From: Candidatus Aenigmatarchaeota archaeon
Lineage (GTDB): Archaea; Aenigmatarchaeota; Aenigmatarchaeia; GW2011-AR5; JACRAC01
Length of the DNA: 33,842 nucleotides
Reading direction: 5' to 3'
Assembly (NCBI GenBank): GCA_016213555.1
Contig: JACRAC010000002.1
Span: 1-33,842, forward strand
Shown: piece after piece, positions 6,973 through 14,471 of the stretch
How positions within the stretch are numbered: the stretch's first letter is position 1
Layout of the letters: the number at the start of each line of letters is the position of its first letter
Position numbers and translations under genes: made by a program
The notes under the pieces: generated by a model
What the model was told of the DNA's origin: nothing
The model's input: the letters and a program-made list of their open reading frames with translations, nothing else
The model's database searches: none

Positions 6973-7702
6973 GAGCTTCAAATATTGTATTTACTGTCTG
7001 AAATTCTCCCCAAGTTTTGTCAATTGTTTTATAGCCTCTACAAATTGCAAGAAGGTTACCGTCTTTATCAAAAAGACCTCCTCCGCTAGATCCACCTGCT
7101 GTTAGCAGATCTGCTGTTATTTCAGGAACACATCTTGAAAGATCCAAATCTTCGTAAGGTTCAAAATCTATCTGTGTTCTTCTTGATAAATATGATAATC
7201 CAGATCTTCCTACGGGTAGTCTGTTATCTAACCAAAGATCTATTGCATCAACTGGAAATCCTAAGCTTACTGTAACTTTAGGATCTTTAGGAAGATCTTT
7301 TGACAGTTCTACTGATTGTATAAAATCAAAAGGAAATTCAAATATTGCAACGTCTGCTATAGGTAGCTTTGATTTTGGGTCTTCAGCTATTGGAGTTGAA
7401 TATATCATATGTAAATATCTTAGTGGCATTTCCATATCTTGCCAATAAAATTTATGATTGCTAGGTCTTTTATAAGCTGTTGGCCCTGTTGAATGTGAAG
7501 CTGTTACAAGGTATTTTTTACCTTTAGATCTAACAACAACTCCACCGCCTATATGAAGCTTTTTAATTTCAGTATAAAGATCTCCTGATACAATACCCAT
7601 TGCTTTTCTTGCAACAGCTAATCCAGGTGTTGGCATTTCTGTGAAATACGTATTGTTAATCGAAAGCTCCTCACTTTTTTCATCTCTATGTTTGTATAAC
7701 AT
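6962..7702 (-). CDS. Trypsin-like serine protease (S1/HtrA fold)
   Basis: 246 residues with a chymotrypsin-fold triad in order: His70 in KKYLVTASHST, Asp117 in PIADVAIFEF, and Ser206 in AGGSSGGGLF, which fits GxSGG. A following DKDGNLLAICRG strand is typical. There is no signal peptide, membrane span or PDZ domain, so it seems cytoplasmic or released by another route; that is unusual for the family. Substrates are unknown. The ATG at 7702 is the first in frame. It overlaps the convergent upstream gene by 11 bases. It could be a quality-control protease or a virus-derived one; nothing in the sequence decides. Confidence 0.82.
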   Translation of the reverse strand: MLYKHRDEKSEELSINNTYFTEMPTPGLAVARKAMGIVSGDLYTEIKKLHIGGGVVVRSKGKKYLVTASHSTGPTAYKRPSNHKFYWQDMEMPLRYLHMIYSTPIAEDPKSKLPIADVAIFEFPFDFIQSVELSKDLPKDPKVTVSLGFPVDAIDLWLDNRLPVGRSGLSYLSRRTQIDFEPYEDLDLSRCVPEITADLLTAGGSSGGGLFDKDGNLLAICRGYKTIDKTWGEFQTVNTIFEALNL

Positions 7703-7738
7703 AACTAAGAAAATAACAACTTCTTTCTTTAAATGTTT

Positions 7739-7867
7739 TCATTTATTAACAGCATGCTTTATTATCAATATATTGCACGAAGAATTCTTCGAGCACCATT
7801 CCTCGCATTTTTCCTGCCATTTCTTTTCTTTATAGTCCAATCCGCAGAATTTGCATTTGTATTTCAT
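7739..7867 (-). CDS. 42-residue CxxC/Cys-rich small protein, coupled to the membrane gene
   Basis: An ATG at 7867 overlaps the TGA of the preceding membrane gene (ATGA), a classic translational coupling, and the frame runs 42 codons to TGA at 7739-7741. The protein starts MKYKCKFCGLDYKEKKW and continues with CEEWCSKNSSC and a short hydrophobic end (NILIIKHAVNK). Five cysteines, including one CxxC, suggest a zinc or thiol site. I recall similar small proteins, with a CExWC-x5-C pattern, near archaeal thiol-redox genes, but this is memory and not proof. It is the last gene of the DUF929 operon. Confidence 0.6.
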   Translation of the reverse strand: MKYKCKFCGLDYKEKKWQEKCEEWCSKNSSCNILIIKHAVNK

Positions 7868-8373
7868 TTTCTCACCTTATTTTTAGCATTTACTTTGCAC
7901 AAAGCTGTCAGATTTCTTGAAAGAATGTATATTGAGAATAGCAGCAAGCTAATGCTAATCAATGAAAAATATATAAGATATTTACCAAAAAATGCTGTTG
8001 TTGAGAGCAGGAATGCTCCTGAAAATCCGAAAAGAACTAATATGCTTGGAAGTATAGGAGCACAGCATGTCATTGCAAGCATTCCTGTAAGCAGGCCTGC
8101 TGCAGTTGTTCCAGCTTCTTTCGCTCTAAATAACGATAGTCTAATAAAATAAGCTTGCATTGATATAACAATTCCAAATAATCCAGACAATACAAATAAT
8201 GTAGCTAGCCGAATGTAATTTACTTCGAAGAATATCCCATCTGGAAAAAATGTTATTGTTTGGCTTGCAAATAGATATACAAACGCCATAACTATTGCAG
8301 AAAATGCAGCTATTGCTATGTATTTTTTATCTTCAAATACAATTTGAAAAGATGTTTTAAATTTCTCAAACAT
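7864..8373 (-). CDS. Polytopic membrane protein with TCCAP motif, DUF929 partner
   Basis: 169 residues with about four to five hydrophobic spans. After about 100 residues comes MLAMTCCAPILPSILVLFGF, a vicinal-cysteine motif at a membrane face that could exchange disulfides or bind metal. The open frame extends to a GTG at 8382, but that GTG belongs to a GTGAT ribosome-binding site in front of the ATG at 8373, the likely start. It lies between the DUF929 thiol protein (46 bases upstream) and the coupled 42-residue protein, suggesting one redox operon. A role in passing electrons across the membrane to or from DUF929 is inferred from position and the CC motif only. Confidence 0.72.
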   Translation of the reverse strand: MFEKFKTSFQIVFEDKKYIAIAAFSAIVMAFVYLFASQTITFFPDGIFFEVNYIRLATLFVLSGLFGIVISMQAYFIRLSLFRAKEAGTTAAGLLTGMLAMTCCAPILPSILVLFGFSGAFLLSTTAFFGKYLIYFSLISISLLLFSIYILSRNLTALCKVNAKNKVRK

Positions 8374-8419
8374 AAAAATCACTAGGAATCAATAAAAATA
8401 AAATAAAAAAACAAATCAT

Positions 8420-9160
8420 CTAAAGCTTTGATACTAAACTTTGTACCTTTTCTGTGCTGCAAGCAGGTGCTTTATTCTTGCTATTATAACAAATAATAGC
8501 AGTTATGACATCTGCTTCATTGTTTATGCTAATAGCTTCTTTTGCATCTGGATTGTTTTTCAGATCTTCCTGTATTTCAAAAAAAGACAAACCACTTAAA
8601 GTTCCAGGAGAATATCCAGAACTTATCTGAACGTACACACCTTTCTTGCCTGATATCATAAGAAAAGGTATGGATCCTTTTGGATTGTATTTGTTGAAAA
8701 CCTCCTGCTCCTCAGTTGTGAGCTTTTCCAATTCATTGAAATCTCTGTCCTGTATTTCTTTATGATCAAATCTAACATAACCGCTCGTATAGTCTACTCC
8801 AATAAGATGGAATGTCGCTAGATTTGATGGCATGTCTTTTATTTCAGCACTAGTTGTTCCTTTCAGTTCTCCAAGCTCTCCAAATTTTTTCAAGCTTTCT
8901 ACTAAAGGCCATCGTTGTGCTGCACAAAATGGACAAAATTCGCCTCCTACAAACAATACTCTAACTTTGCCATCTGAATTAGCTGGCTGATTTGAGTACT
9001 GAAAATAGTTTCCTAATGTCTTTACAGGAGCTGTTAGTTCTTTTTCTGTACTTTCAATTGCCTGTCCTGTAACAGGTTTTGAAGGATTTAGAAGAATCAA
9101 TCCTACTATTACAGTTACAATGACAACAACCACAGCTGCTATTACTATTTTATTTTTCAT
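8420..9160 (-). CDS. DUF929 thioredoxin-fold protein, membrane-anchored
   Basis: 246 residues. An N-terminal span (residues 5-24) anchors it with the bulk outside the cell. A thioredoxin-like site GEFCPFC (Cys76, Cys79) is followed by AAQRWPLVESLKKFG, a DUF929 hallmark, and NPKGSIPFLMI supplies the cis-Pro region. Two more cysteines, in IICYN and APACST near the C-terminus, could form a structural disulfide. DUF929 proteins are thought to act in disulfide chemistry outside archaeal cells. GGGTGA lies before the ATG at 9160 (a TTG at 9163 is the longer frame). It is the first gene of an operon with the TCCAP membrane protein and the CxxC protein. Confidence 0.88.
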   Translation of the reverse strand: MKNKIVIAAVVVVIVTVIVGLILLNPSKPVTGQAIESTEKELTAPVKTLGNYFQYSNQPANSDGKVRVLFVGGEFCPFCAAQRWPLVESLKKFGELGELKGTTSAEIKDMPSNLATFHLIGVDYTSGYVRFDHKEIQDRDFNELEKLTTEEQEVFNKYNPKGSIPFLMISGKKGVYVQISSGYSPGTLSGLSFFEIQEDLKNNPDAKEAISINNEADVITAIICYNSKNKAPACSTEKVQSLVSKL

Positions 9161-9269
9161 CAATTCACCCCATTACATTTACAATTAATGTAAAACTTAC
9201 TTGTATTGAGATTAAATTGTATATATAACTATTCATTAAACCATATGTTTAAGGTGTAAAAGAATTGGT

Positions 9270-9893
9270 TTAACGCTGTGGGCAACTATCTATAATAATT
9301 TTTCCTAGCATAGTCAAGTTAATAGACAATCTACCCTTTTTTTCATTGACCTCTACAAGACCCATATTTGCTAATCCTTCTGATTTTCTACTTCCATTTA
9401 TATGGTAGGAAACCAATGGTAAACTCATTTTTAGCTTTTTTGACAATTCATCAAATGATGCACAGCATGTTTTGTCGTCTCTAAGGACTCTTAAAATTTC
9501 CAGCTTTTTCTCAGGAATCAATTTATAGTAAGAAAAGTTTAATGTAGGAAGCATATTTACTTCTCCATCGTTTACTGAAAAAGCTTTCAATCCATTTACA
9601 AAAGCAGCGCAAATTGCAGGACATTGATTTTTAGCTGTAGAAATATTTACTAGAACATTTTCATTTGCTGCTTTGATATCTGAAAATATTTTGAATATAG
9701 AACTCCAAGAACCTTCAGTTTTCATAATTTTTACAGGTATATTAAATTTCTTCAGTTCTTTCAAAGATAATTTTGTATTATCCATTGTTTTATCAATAGA
9801 AACAATAATAATTTTCTCTATTTGAAATTCTTTAATTCCAATAAACAAATTCTTAAGGTTATCTTCTGAAATAGCAACCATTGTATGCTTCAT
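9270..9893 (-). CDS. CARF-like domain plus winged HTH regulator
   Basis: 207 residues in two parts. Residues 1-120 look like a Rossmann-type CARF/DUF6293 sensor (IIIVSIDK near 30; VLVNISTAKNQCPAICAAFV near 80-99, similar to the nucleotide-binding loop of such domains). Residues 125-207 look like a winged helix (KLEILRVLRD, then SFDELSKKLKMSLPLVSYHI, then LANMGLVEVNEKKGRLSINL). Such proteins include Csa3-type regulators that sense cyclic oligoadenylate, but no CRISPR or cas gene is visible here. Cysteines at CPAIC and KTCC could alternatively make it thiol-sensitive, fitting the redox neighbours on both sides. It probably regulates this neighbourhood. Confidence 0.68.
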   Translation of the reverse strand: MKHTMVAISEDNLKNLFIGIKEFQIEKIIIVSIDKTMDNTKLSLKELKKFNIPVKIMKTEGSWSSIFKIFSDIKAANENVLVNISTAKNQCPAICAAFVNGLKAFSVNDGEVNMLPTLNFSYYKLIPEKKLEILRVLRDDKTCCASFDELSKKLKMSLPLVSYHINGSRKSEGLANMGLVEVNEKKGRLSINLTMLGKIIIDSCPQR

Positions 9894-9966
9894 AAGTATT
9901 TGATATTTTTCATTTAATTTAAATCTTTATTTTAAAAGCTAAATATAATATTTAATAGGCAATTTA

Positions 9967-10203
9967 ATGAAAGTAAAAATATATGGATCAAAAGGATGTC
10001 TTCAGTGCTTAATGCTTAAAGAGTTTCTGAAAAAACATAAAATAAAATATAAGGAAATTGATGTAGAAGATAATGAAGATGCATTCAAGAAAATGGTAAA
10101 TAAATCAAATCAAGATAGGACTCCTGTAGTTGAGATAGATAATAAAATTATCATAGGTTATGATAAGCCAAAATTAGAGAAGCTTTTAAAAATCAAAGAA
10201 TAA
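9967..10203 (+). CDS. Glutaredoxin-like thiol protein
   Basis: 78 residues with a thioredoxin fold of glutaredoxin size. The active site is CLQC (Cys11, Cys14), the cis-Pro motif is DRTPVVEI, and the end is IIGYDKPKLEKLL as in glutaredoxins that bind a ligand at GYD. There is no signal peptide, so it acts in the cytoplasm. It is divergent from the CARF-HTH gene with 73 bases between starts, so the two may share a regulatory region. Together with DUF929 it provides thiol chemistry inside and outside the cell. Confidence 0.85.
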   Translation: MKVKIYGSKGCLQCLMLKEFLKKHKIKYKEIDVEDNEDAFKKMVNKSNQDRTPVVEIDNKIIIGYDKPKLEKLLKIKE

Positions 10204-10284
10204 CTTTCTTTAAATGTTTTCTAAGATGATGTTTAGAAATAGCTCTAAGAGTAATGCTGGGGTAGCCAAGTGGTTACGGCGCTA

Positions 10285-10313
10285 ATTCGTAAACTATATT
10301 TTACGAAGCGTGT
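10285..10313 (+). other. Noncanonical tRNA-Ser intron (position 29/30)
   Basis: 29 nt. The pre-tRNA can form a clean bulge-helix-bulge: GCGC (10279-10282) pairs with GCGT (10308-10311), flanked by three-base bulges TAA (10283-10285) and GTG (10312-10314); cutting after the second base of each gives exactly the needed exons. An eight-pair inner hairpin (TTCGTAAA with TTTACGAA) fills the intron. Confidence 0.85.
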
Positions 10314-10321
10314 GCCTGCTA

Positions 10322-10355
10322 ATAACATTTGCTTTAAAAAAGCAAACTAGCTGTA
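10322..10355 (+). other. Canonical tRNA-Ser intron (position 37/38)
   Basis: 34 nt after anticodon base 37. The four-base helix CTGC/GCTG has one T-T mismatch, with bulges TA|A on both sides. A seven-pair inner hairpin (TTTGCTT with AAGCAAA) follows. The boundary is ambiguous by one A because A repeats at both junctions. Confidence 0.75.
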
Positions 10356-10409
10356 AGCTAGTTTCCGAAAGGATGCGTGGGTTCGAATCCCACCTCCAGC
10401 GCTTACCCA

Positions 10410-10434
10410 AACTTTTCTTTTGAAAAGAAAAGTT
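10410..10434 (+). repeat. Perfect inverted repeat after tRNA-Ser
   Basis: AACTTTTCTTTT and its exact complement sit around a single G just downstream of the tRNA. It could aid tRNA 3' processing or termination; neither can be shown from sequence. Confidence 0.5.
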
Positions 10435-10456
10435 ACGGTTCTATCAAAAGAAACTT

Positions 10457-10472
10457 CAGTTCTAAAGAACTG
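10457..10472 (+). repeat. Six-pair hairpin before the phosphatase gene
   Basis: CAGTTC-TAAA-GAACTG lies 16 bases before the chosen ATG. It could sit in the leader of the phosphatase message. Its role is unknown. Confidence 0.35.
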
Positions 10473-10488
10473 ATTATTGGCGAATTAT

Positions 10489-11031
10489 ATGAAAAAGGTA
10501 CATATAACGTATTTTGTGCACGGAACTACTACTGATAATGAGGCTGGCTTGAGTAGTGGATGGAGTGATGTAGGTTTAAGTGACTTAGGAAAGAAACAAA
10601 ACTTAGATCTTAAGGAACTTATCAAAAGAAGCAAGTTTGATATTGTTTTCACAAGCGATCTTAGAAGAGCAAAAGAAACAGCTAACTTTGTATTTAATGG
10701 AACTAAGATTATTGAAGATAAGCGCTTAAGAGAATTAAATTATGGCGTGCTACAAGGTGCTAGAGAAGAAGAGATCGTTTATGAAAAACATATTTCTAAC
10801 AGATTTCCTAATGGAGAATCTCTTAAAGATGTAGAAAAAAGGATGAAAGAATTTTTAGATTATCTGAAGAATAACTATTCTGGAAAACACGTAGCTGTAG
10901 TGGCTCATAAGGCTCCTCAACTTGCTTTGGATGTTTTGCTGAATGGAATGACATGGAATCAAGCTATTGAAAATGATTGGAGACATAAAAAAGCCTGGAA
11001 ACCTGGATGGGATTATTTGTTAGAATGTTAG
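10489..11031 (+). CDS. Histidine phosphatase family protein
   Basis: 180 residues from the ATG at 10489 (a TTG at 10477 would add four). The N-terminus ITYFVHGTTTDNEAG has the phospho-accepting His, but the usual preceding Arg of RHG is Val, a variant I associate with an archaeal subgroup having the same TTTDNE sequence. IVFTSDLRRAKETA carries the second phosphate-pocket Arg, RELNYGVLQG follows, and VVAHKAPQLALDVLLNG holds the second His. It removes phosphate from a small molecule or protein; the substrate is unknown. It stands alone after tRNA-Ser. Confidence 0.88.
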   Translation: MKKVHITYFVHGTTTDNEAGLSSGWSDVGLSDLGKKQNLDLKELIKRSKFDIVFTSDLRRAKETANFVFNGTKIIEDKRLRELNYGVLQGAREEEIVYEKHISNRFPNGESLKDVEKRMKEFLDYLKNNYSGKHVAVVAHKAPQLALDVLLNGMTWNQAIENDWRHKKAWKPGWDYLLEC

Positions 11032-11076
11032 GTGTATACTCATATTTTATAAAGTTTTCTCATTAATTATAATTCT

Positions 11077-12657
11077 ATGACATCTAGGTCTAAAAGTTTA
11101 TTTAATACTGCAGATCCTGATATGAGAAAACTTCTTGAGAAAGAGGCAGTGTTGACTGATTTAGGTAATGCTTCTGGACTTGCTTATTGGGATCAAGATG
11201 TAAATATGCCAGAAGGTGGAGAAGATGCAAGAGTAAAACTTATCTCTACTTTGGATACTATACAACATGATCTACAGACAAGAAGATATTTAGATAGGCT
11301 TATAACAAGACTTGAGGGCAAAGTAGATAATGGAGATTTTTCTGAATACGATAGGGCTCTTTTAAGAGAACTTAGAACTGATTATGATTTAGCATCTAAA
11401 CTTCCTAGAAGATTTGTAACTGAACAAAGCAAAGTTAATTCTAAAGCTCAACAAACATGGAAGAGAGCTAAAATGGCTAATGATGGAAAAGGAGATTTTT
11501 CATTATTTGCTTCTGATCTGGCAGCTGTGTTTGATTTAAAAAGAAGAGAGGCAGATTATCTGGGATTTCAAGGACATCCATATAATGCTTTGTTAGATCA
11601 GTATGAACAAGGGTTAACTGTAGAGCAACTAGACACTATTTTTCCTGTATTAGTAGATGCTACAAAAACCATTCTAGATCGTGTAGAAGGTGCTGAAGTA
11701 GATAGAAGTTTTCTTTCTTTAAAATATCCTAGAGGAGTTCAGTGGTCTTTTGCCAGAAGACTGTCTAGATCTTTAGGATTTGATTTTACTAGAGGAAGAC
11801 TAGATAGAGCAGTACACCCATTTACAATAAAGTTTGATCCTACTGATGTAAGAATAACTAATAGAGCAGATCCTAATTATTTGCCTGCTGGAGTATTTGG
11901 AGTTATTCATGAAACAGGACATGCTCTATATGAACAAGGAGTTGATAGAGGACTGTCAGGAACAAGACTTGCTACAGGTACATCTATGGGTATACATGAA
12001 TCTCAATCAAGATTTTGGGAAAACTATGTAGGTAGAAGTAATGAATTTTGGGAATATTGGTTTCCAATGCTTCAGAGAAAATTTCCAAGTCAATTAGGAT
12101 CTGTTAATGTAGATCAGTTTGTTAAAGCGATAAATGCTGTTAGGCCTTCTCCAATTAGAATAGAGGCTGATGAAATAACATATAATATACATGTAGTTAT
12201 TCGTTATGAAATTGAGAGAGATTTATTATCAGGTAAAATACAAACAAAAGATGTTCCAATGATTTGGAACGAGAAAATGAGATCGTATTTAGGAATTGAT
12301 CCTCAAACAGATTCTCAAGGAGCTTTACAAGATGTTCATTGGTCTAGTGGTCTTGTAGGATATTTTCCTTCATATTCTCTTGGAAATATATATGCAGCTC
12401 AGTTTTATAATTCTTTAAGAAATCAGCATCCAGATATTGATAGAAGTATTTCTAAAGGCGAGTATGGTTTTATTAGACAATGGTTGAGGGAAAATATACA
12501 TAGACATGGAAGTGTTTATAGACCAGGAGATTTATCTACGAATGTTACAGGTGAGCAATTAAATCCACAATATTTTGTTGATTATGCTATGAATAAATTT
12601 GGACGGTTGTATGGAATTGATTTAAAAACATCTCAACTTAATCCACTTCATGCCTAG
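11077..12657 (+). CDS. M32 family metallocarboxypeptidase (carboxypeptidase Taq type)
   Basis: 526 residues, full length for the family (about 500). The zinc motif HETGH begins at His278 in GVIHETGHALYEQG. IHESQSRFWENYVGRS supplies the third ligand Glu and is the family signature. RIEADEITYNIHVVIRYEIE and the YFPSYSLGNIYAAQF segment are also diagnostic. It trims amino acids from peptide C-termini in the cytoplasm and so serves peptide use. A single ATG at 11077 follows a short AT-rich gap with a TATA-like TTTTATAAA near 11045, so the message is probably independent. Confidence 0.95.
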   Translation: MTSRSKSLFNTADPDMRKLLEKEAVLTDLGNASGLAYWDQDVNMPEGGEDARVKLISTLDTIQHDLQTRRYLDRLITRLEGKVDNGDFSEYDRALLRELRTDYDLASKLPRRFVTEQSKVNSKAQQTWKRAKMANDGKGDFSLFASDLAAVFDLKRREADYLGFQGHPYNALLDQYEQGLTVEQLDTIFPVLVDATKTILDRVEGAEVDRSFLSLKYPRGVQWSFARRLSRSLGFDFTRGRLDRAVHPFTIKFDPTDVRITNRADPNYLPAGVFGVIHETGHALYEQGVDRGLSGTRLATGTSMGIHESQSRFWENYVGRSNEFWEYWFPMLQRKFPSQLGSVNVDQFVKAINAVRPSPIRIEADEITYNIHVVIRYEIERDLLSGKIQTKDVPMIWNEKMRSYLGIDPQTDSQGALQDVHWSSGLVGYFPSYSLGNIYAAQFYNSLRNQHPDIDRSISKGEYGFIRQWLRENIHRHGSVYRPGDLSTNVTGEQLNPQYFVDYAMNKFGRLYGIDLKTSQLNPLHA

Positions 12658-12715
12658 AAAATCTTAATAATTATTAATTATTGCTCTTTATAAATATTCT
12701 AAATAATGTGGTAGA

Positions 12716-13585
12716 ATGGGCATTGAAGAAGTTTTTAATGAAAATTTTGTAATACCTTTGGGAAATTACTATACCCCTGTTAATACTATTATTTATGGTT
12801 TAGTATTTGCTTTGGCAGTTTTCGGAGTTTATAAACTTCTCAGAAGAATGAATGTTGATATTGATAGAAATTTTGTAATAGGAATAGTTCCTTATGTTGT
12901 TCTTGGTAGCGTGCTTAGGGTATTGAGGGATGCAAAACTTCTTGATTACTGGTTTTTTGCATCACCGATAATCTATATGCTTTTGTTTGTAGTTGCTACG
13001 ATTACTTTGGTATTTAGCAAACAGCTGGAAAAATTTGCAAAAGCTGCTAAAAAGAAGTCAGGACTTACAGACTTTCTTTCAGATTATCATAGACTTTGGT
13101 GTTTATTAGGAATAATACTAGTTATTGCAGGATTTGTAATACTTTCCACAGTTGGTTACAAAAATTATTATGCAAGCGGTCTTATGTTAGGATTGGCTGC
13201 TATATGGGGAGCCATTCTTTATCTTGCTTATGAAGCTAGAGAAAAATTCGGGGAGAAATATAAATTCTTAAGTGTATTTTCCAAGGAAAACTGCTTGTTA
13301 TTAGGAATACATTTATTTGACGCTTCTACAACATTTGTTGCATTGACCTTCTATCCATATTATGAACAGCATGTGGTTTCTAACTTTGTTATAGGCTTTT
13401 TAGGACCTGCTGGACAATTTGTCCTTAAAATTGCTGTAGTTACTGTTGTATTATGGGCTTTGGACAATTACTTGAAGACAGACAAGGATAGCATTTACAT
13501 GAGAAATTTCATCAAGATAGCAATATTTATCCTAGGATTTGCACCTGGGTTTAGAAACTTCTTGAGATTAGGATTTGGAGTATAA
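12716..13585 (+). CDS. DUF63 family membrane protein
   Basis: 289 residues with about seven to eight hydrophobic spans. The start, including PLGNYYTPVNTIIYGLVFAL, and the middle (NCLLLGIHLFDASTTFVAL; YYEQHVVSNFVI) match DUF63, an archaeal membrane family without a defined role. HLFDAS and YYEQH are the most conserved segments in the family as I recall it. The C-terminal FIKIAIFILGFAPGFRNFLR is also typical. A TATA-like TTTATAAAT at about 12688-12696 lies 20 bases before the ATG. No partner genes are obvious. Confidence 0.88.
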   Translation: MGIEEVFNENFVIPLGNYYTPVNTIIYGLVFALAVFGVYKLLRRMNVDIDRNFVIGIVPYVVLGSVLRVLRDAKLLDYWFFASPIIYMLLFVVATITLVFSKQLEKFAKAAKKKSGLTDFLSDYHRLWCLLGIILVIAGFVILSTVGYKNYYASGLMLGLAAIWGAILYLAYEAREKFGEKYKFLSVFSKENCLLLGIHLFDASTTFVALTFYPYYEQHVVSNFVIGFLGPAGQFVLKIAVVTVVLWALDNYLKTDKDSIYMRNFIKIAIFILGFAPGFRNFLRLGFGV

Positions 13586-13720
13586 ATCTAAGCATTTTCT
13601 TTTTATAAAAAGAATTCTTGGTAGTTTCCTAATAGAAATTCGACAGCCATATGGTCATTCATAAATTTACCAGTTGATTAATGGATTTAAACTCTTTCTT
13701 CCTATATTGCTTTATTAGAT

Positions 13721-13810
13721 GGGCCGGTGGTCTAGCGGTTATCTTTAAAGAGCGTAAATGACGCCGCCCTTACAAGGCGGATATCGCAGGTTCGATTCCT
13801 GCTCGGCCCA
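13721..13810 (+). tRNA. tRNA-Val(TAC) with a D-loop insertion
   Basis: GGGCCGG pairs with TCGGCCC, the discriminator is A (13810), the anticodon stem is CCGCC/GGCGG around CTTACAA with anticodon TAC at 13771-13773, and the T arm is GCAGG/CCTGC. The D stem is GTC/GAC. Without the 17 nt at 13742-13758 the D loop reads like ordinary archaeal tRNA-Val; mature length is 73. CCA is not encoded. A TATA-like GATTTAAAC lies about 35 bases upstream. Confidence 0.92.
13742..13758 (+). other. Probable D-loop intron of tRNA-Val, 17 nt
   Basis: The insertion starts TCTTTAAAGAG. It can form GCG/CGT plus a CTT/GAG mini-hairpin around the junction, a relaxed bulge-helix-bulge. Boundaries are uncertain by two bases because of repeated A and T. 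The stop codon of the antisense endonuclease ORF (13745-13747) lies inside it. Confidence 0.6.
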
Positions 13811-14333
13811 CTTTAAAAATTTTTTATTATGTTTAGAATTATTCGGGGTTACTAGTTTCCACCATCTAATTACGTTTTTACTACCCATGCTATAAATCCT
13901 GTATCTTTTATATATTTTTTTAGTTCTTTTGTCAAAACTTTCATGTTTGAAAATACTATGTTTAAATTCTAAATTTTTTAAAATTTGTGAGATATCTTTT
14001 TTTAGATTGTTACTATTTGTTACTATCTCAATAATTGGATATTTTTTATCTCTTAATCTAAAACAACCGTCAGAATCTATTATACCCCTTAAAAAAGCTA
14101 TTTGAAATTGTTTGCTTGAAAGTATCCATTTAGGTATTCTTATGTTATTTTTTGGAGATTCTTGTACATTCAAAATATCTCTGAAGAAATGAAAAACAGC
14201 TTTTGATCTCAGTCTTATTCTTATACCATTCTTATTTTTTAAGTAATCTAATTTAATGTTATTAAAATTGAACAAATTCTGCTTTCTTTTTATTAGTATA
14301 GACTCAAAATATTCTATATCATCTATCTCTTGC
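13745..14333 (-). pseudogene. LAGLIDADG homing endonuclease, C-terminal piece
   Basis: An open minus-strand frame whose first endonuclease-like residues begin at the inversion breakpoint (QEIDDIEYFESILIKRKQN), then IRIRLRSKAVFHFFRDIL, the LAGLIDADG helix IAFLRGIIDSDGCFRL, and a C-terminal domain ending KHNKKFLKWAEQ. The last 19 residues are read antisense through tRNA-Val and stop in its 17-nt insertion. The missing first third lies on the plus strand at 14613-14803. A TTG at 14275 could restart a shorter protein, but without the first LAGLIDADG helix it should not cut DNA. See the inversion entry. Confidence 0.75.
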
Positions 14334-14471
14334 TGGAAAAAGTGTCTCCACAGTAGCTTTCATTGCCTCATTCCAAAATAAACCAACTACAAACACCATA
14401 GAAGTAACAATAGCTGCAAGAAACATCATCTTAAAATCTTGTTTTTCAGCAGATTCTTGAACAGAAGCCAT
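14319..14471 (-). pseudogene. DUF5654-like membrane protein, N-terminal piece
   Basis: ATG at 14471 encodes 50 residues: a polar start, then FLAAIVTSMVFVVGLFWNEA, matching the first span and WNEA motif of DUF5654 proteins, then MKATVETLFP. After the breakpoint the frame adds only ARDR and stops at TGA. The second half of the family (a second membrane span) is found in the other orientation at 14804-15025. Together they make a normal protein of about 120 residues. Confidence 0.72.

Larger units (their letters stand above)
10256..10401 (+). tRNA. tRNA-Ser(GCT), class II, with two introns
   Basis: The ends pair (GCTGGGG with CTCCAGC, one G-T) and the discriminator is G, as in tRNA-Ser. Mature exons are 10256-10284, 10314-10321 and 10356-10401, giving 83 nt. 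The anticodon stem is CTAGC/GCTAG, the loop CTGCTAA with anticodon GCT at 10318-10320, the variable arm 15 nt with TCC-GAAA-GGA, and the T arm GTGGG/CCCAC. CCA is not encoded. The stem appears only after removing 29 nt at position 29/30 and 34 nt at 37/38. A TATA-like CTTTAAATG at 10208-10216 fits its promoter. Confidence 0.9.

Noticed and set aside
7733-8152. Plus-strand 139-residue frame over the TCCAP membrane gene
   Set aside because: It is antisense to a well-supported operon (GTGAT site, ATGA coupling) and is a hydrophobic shadow.
9270-9893. CRISPR-Cas locus suggested by the CARF-like protein
   Set aside because: No repeat-spacer array and no cas gene can be read on either strand of the window.
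10346-10362. tRNA-Tyr reading of the Ser locus (ACTAG-CTGTAAG-CTAGT, anticodon GTA)
   Set aside because: It needs a 65-nt insertion before the stem, and the discriminator G and G1-C72 do not suit archaeal tRNA-Tyr. The Ser(GCT) model with two introns explains every base and gives a bulge-helix-bulge.
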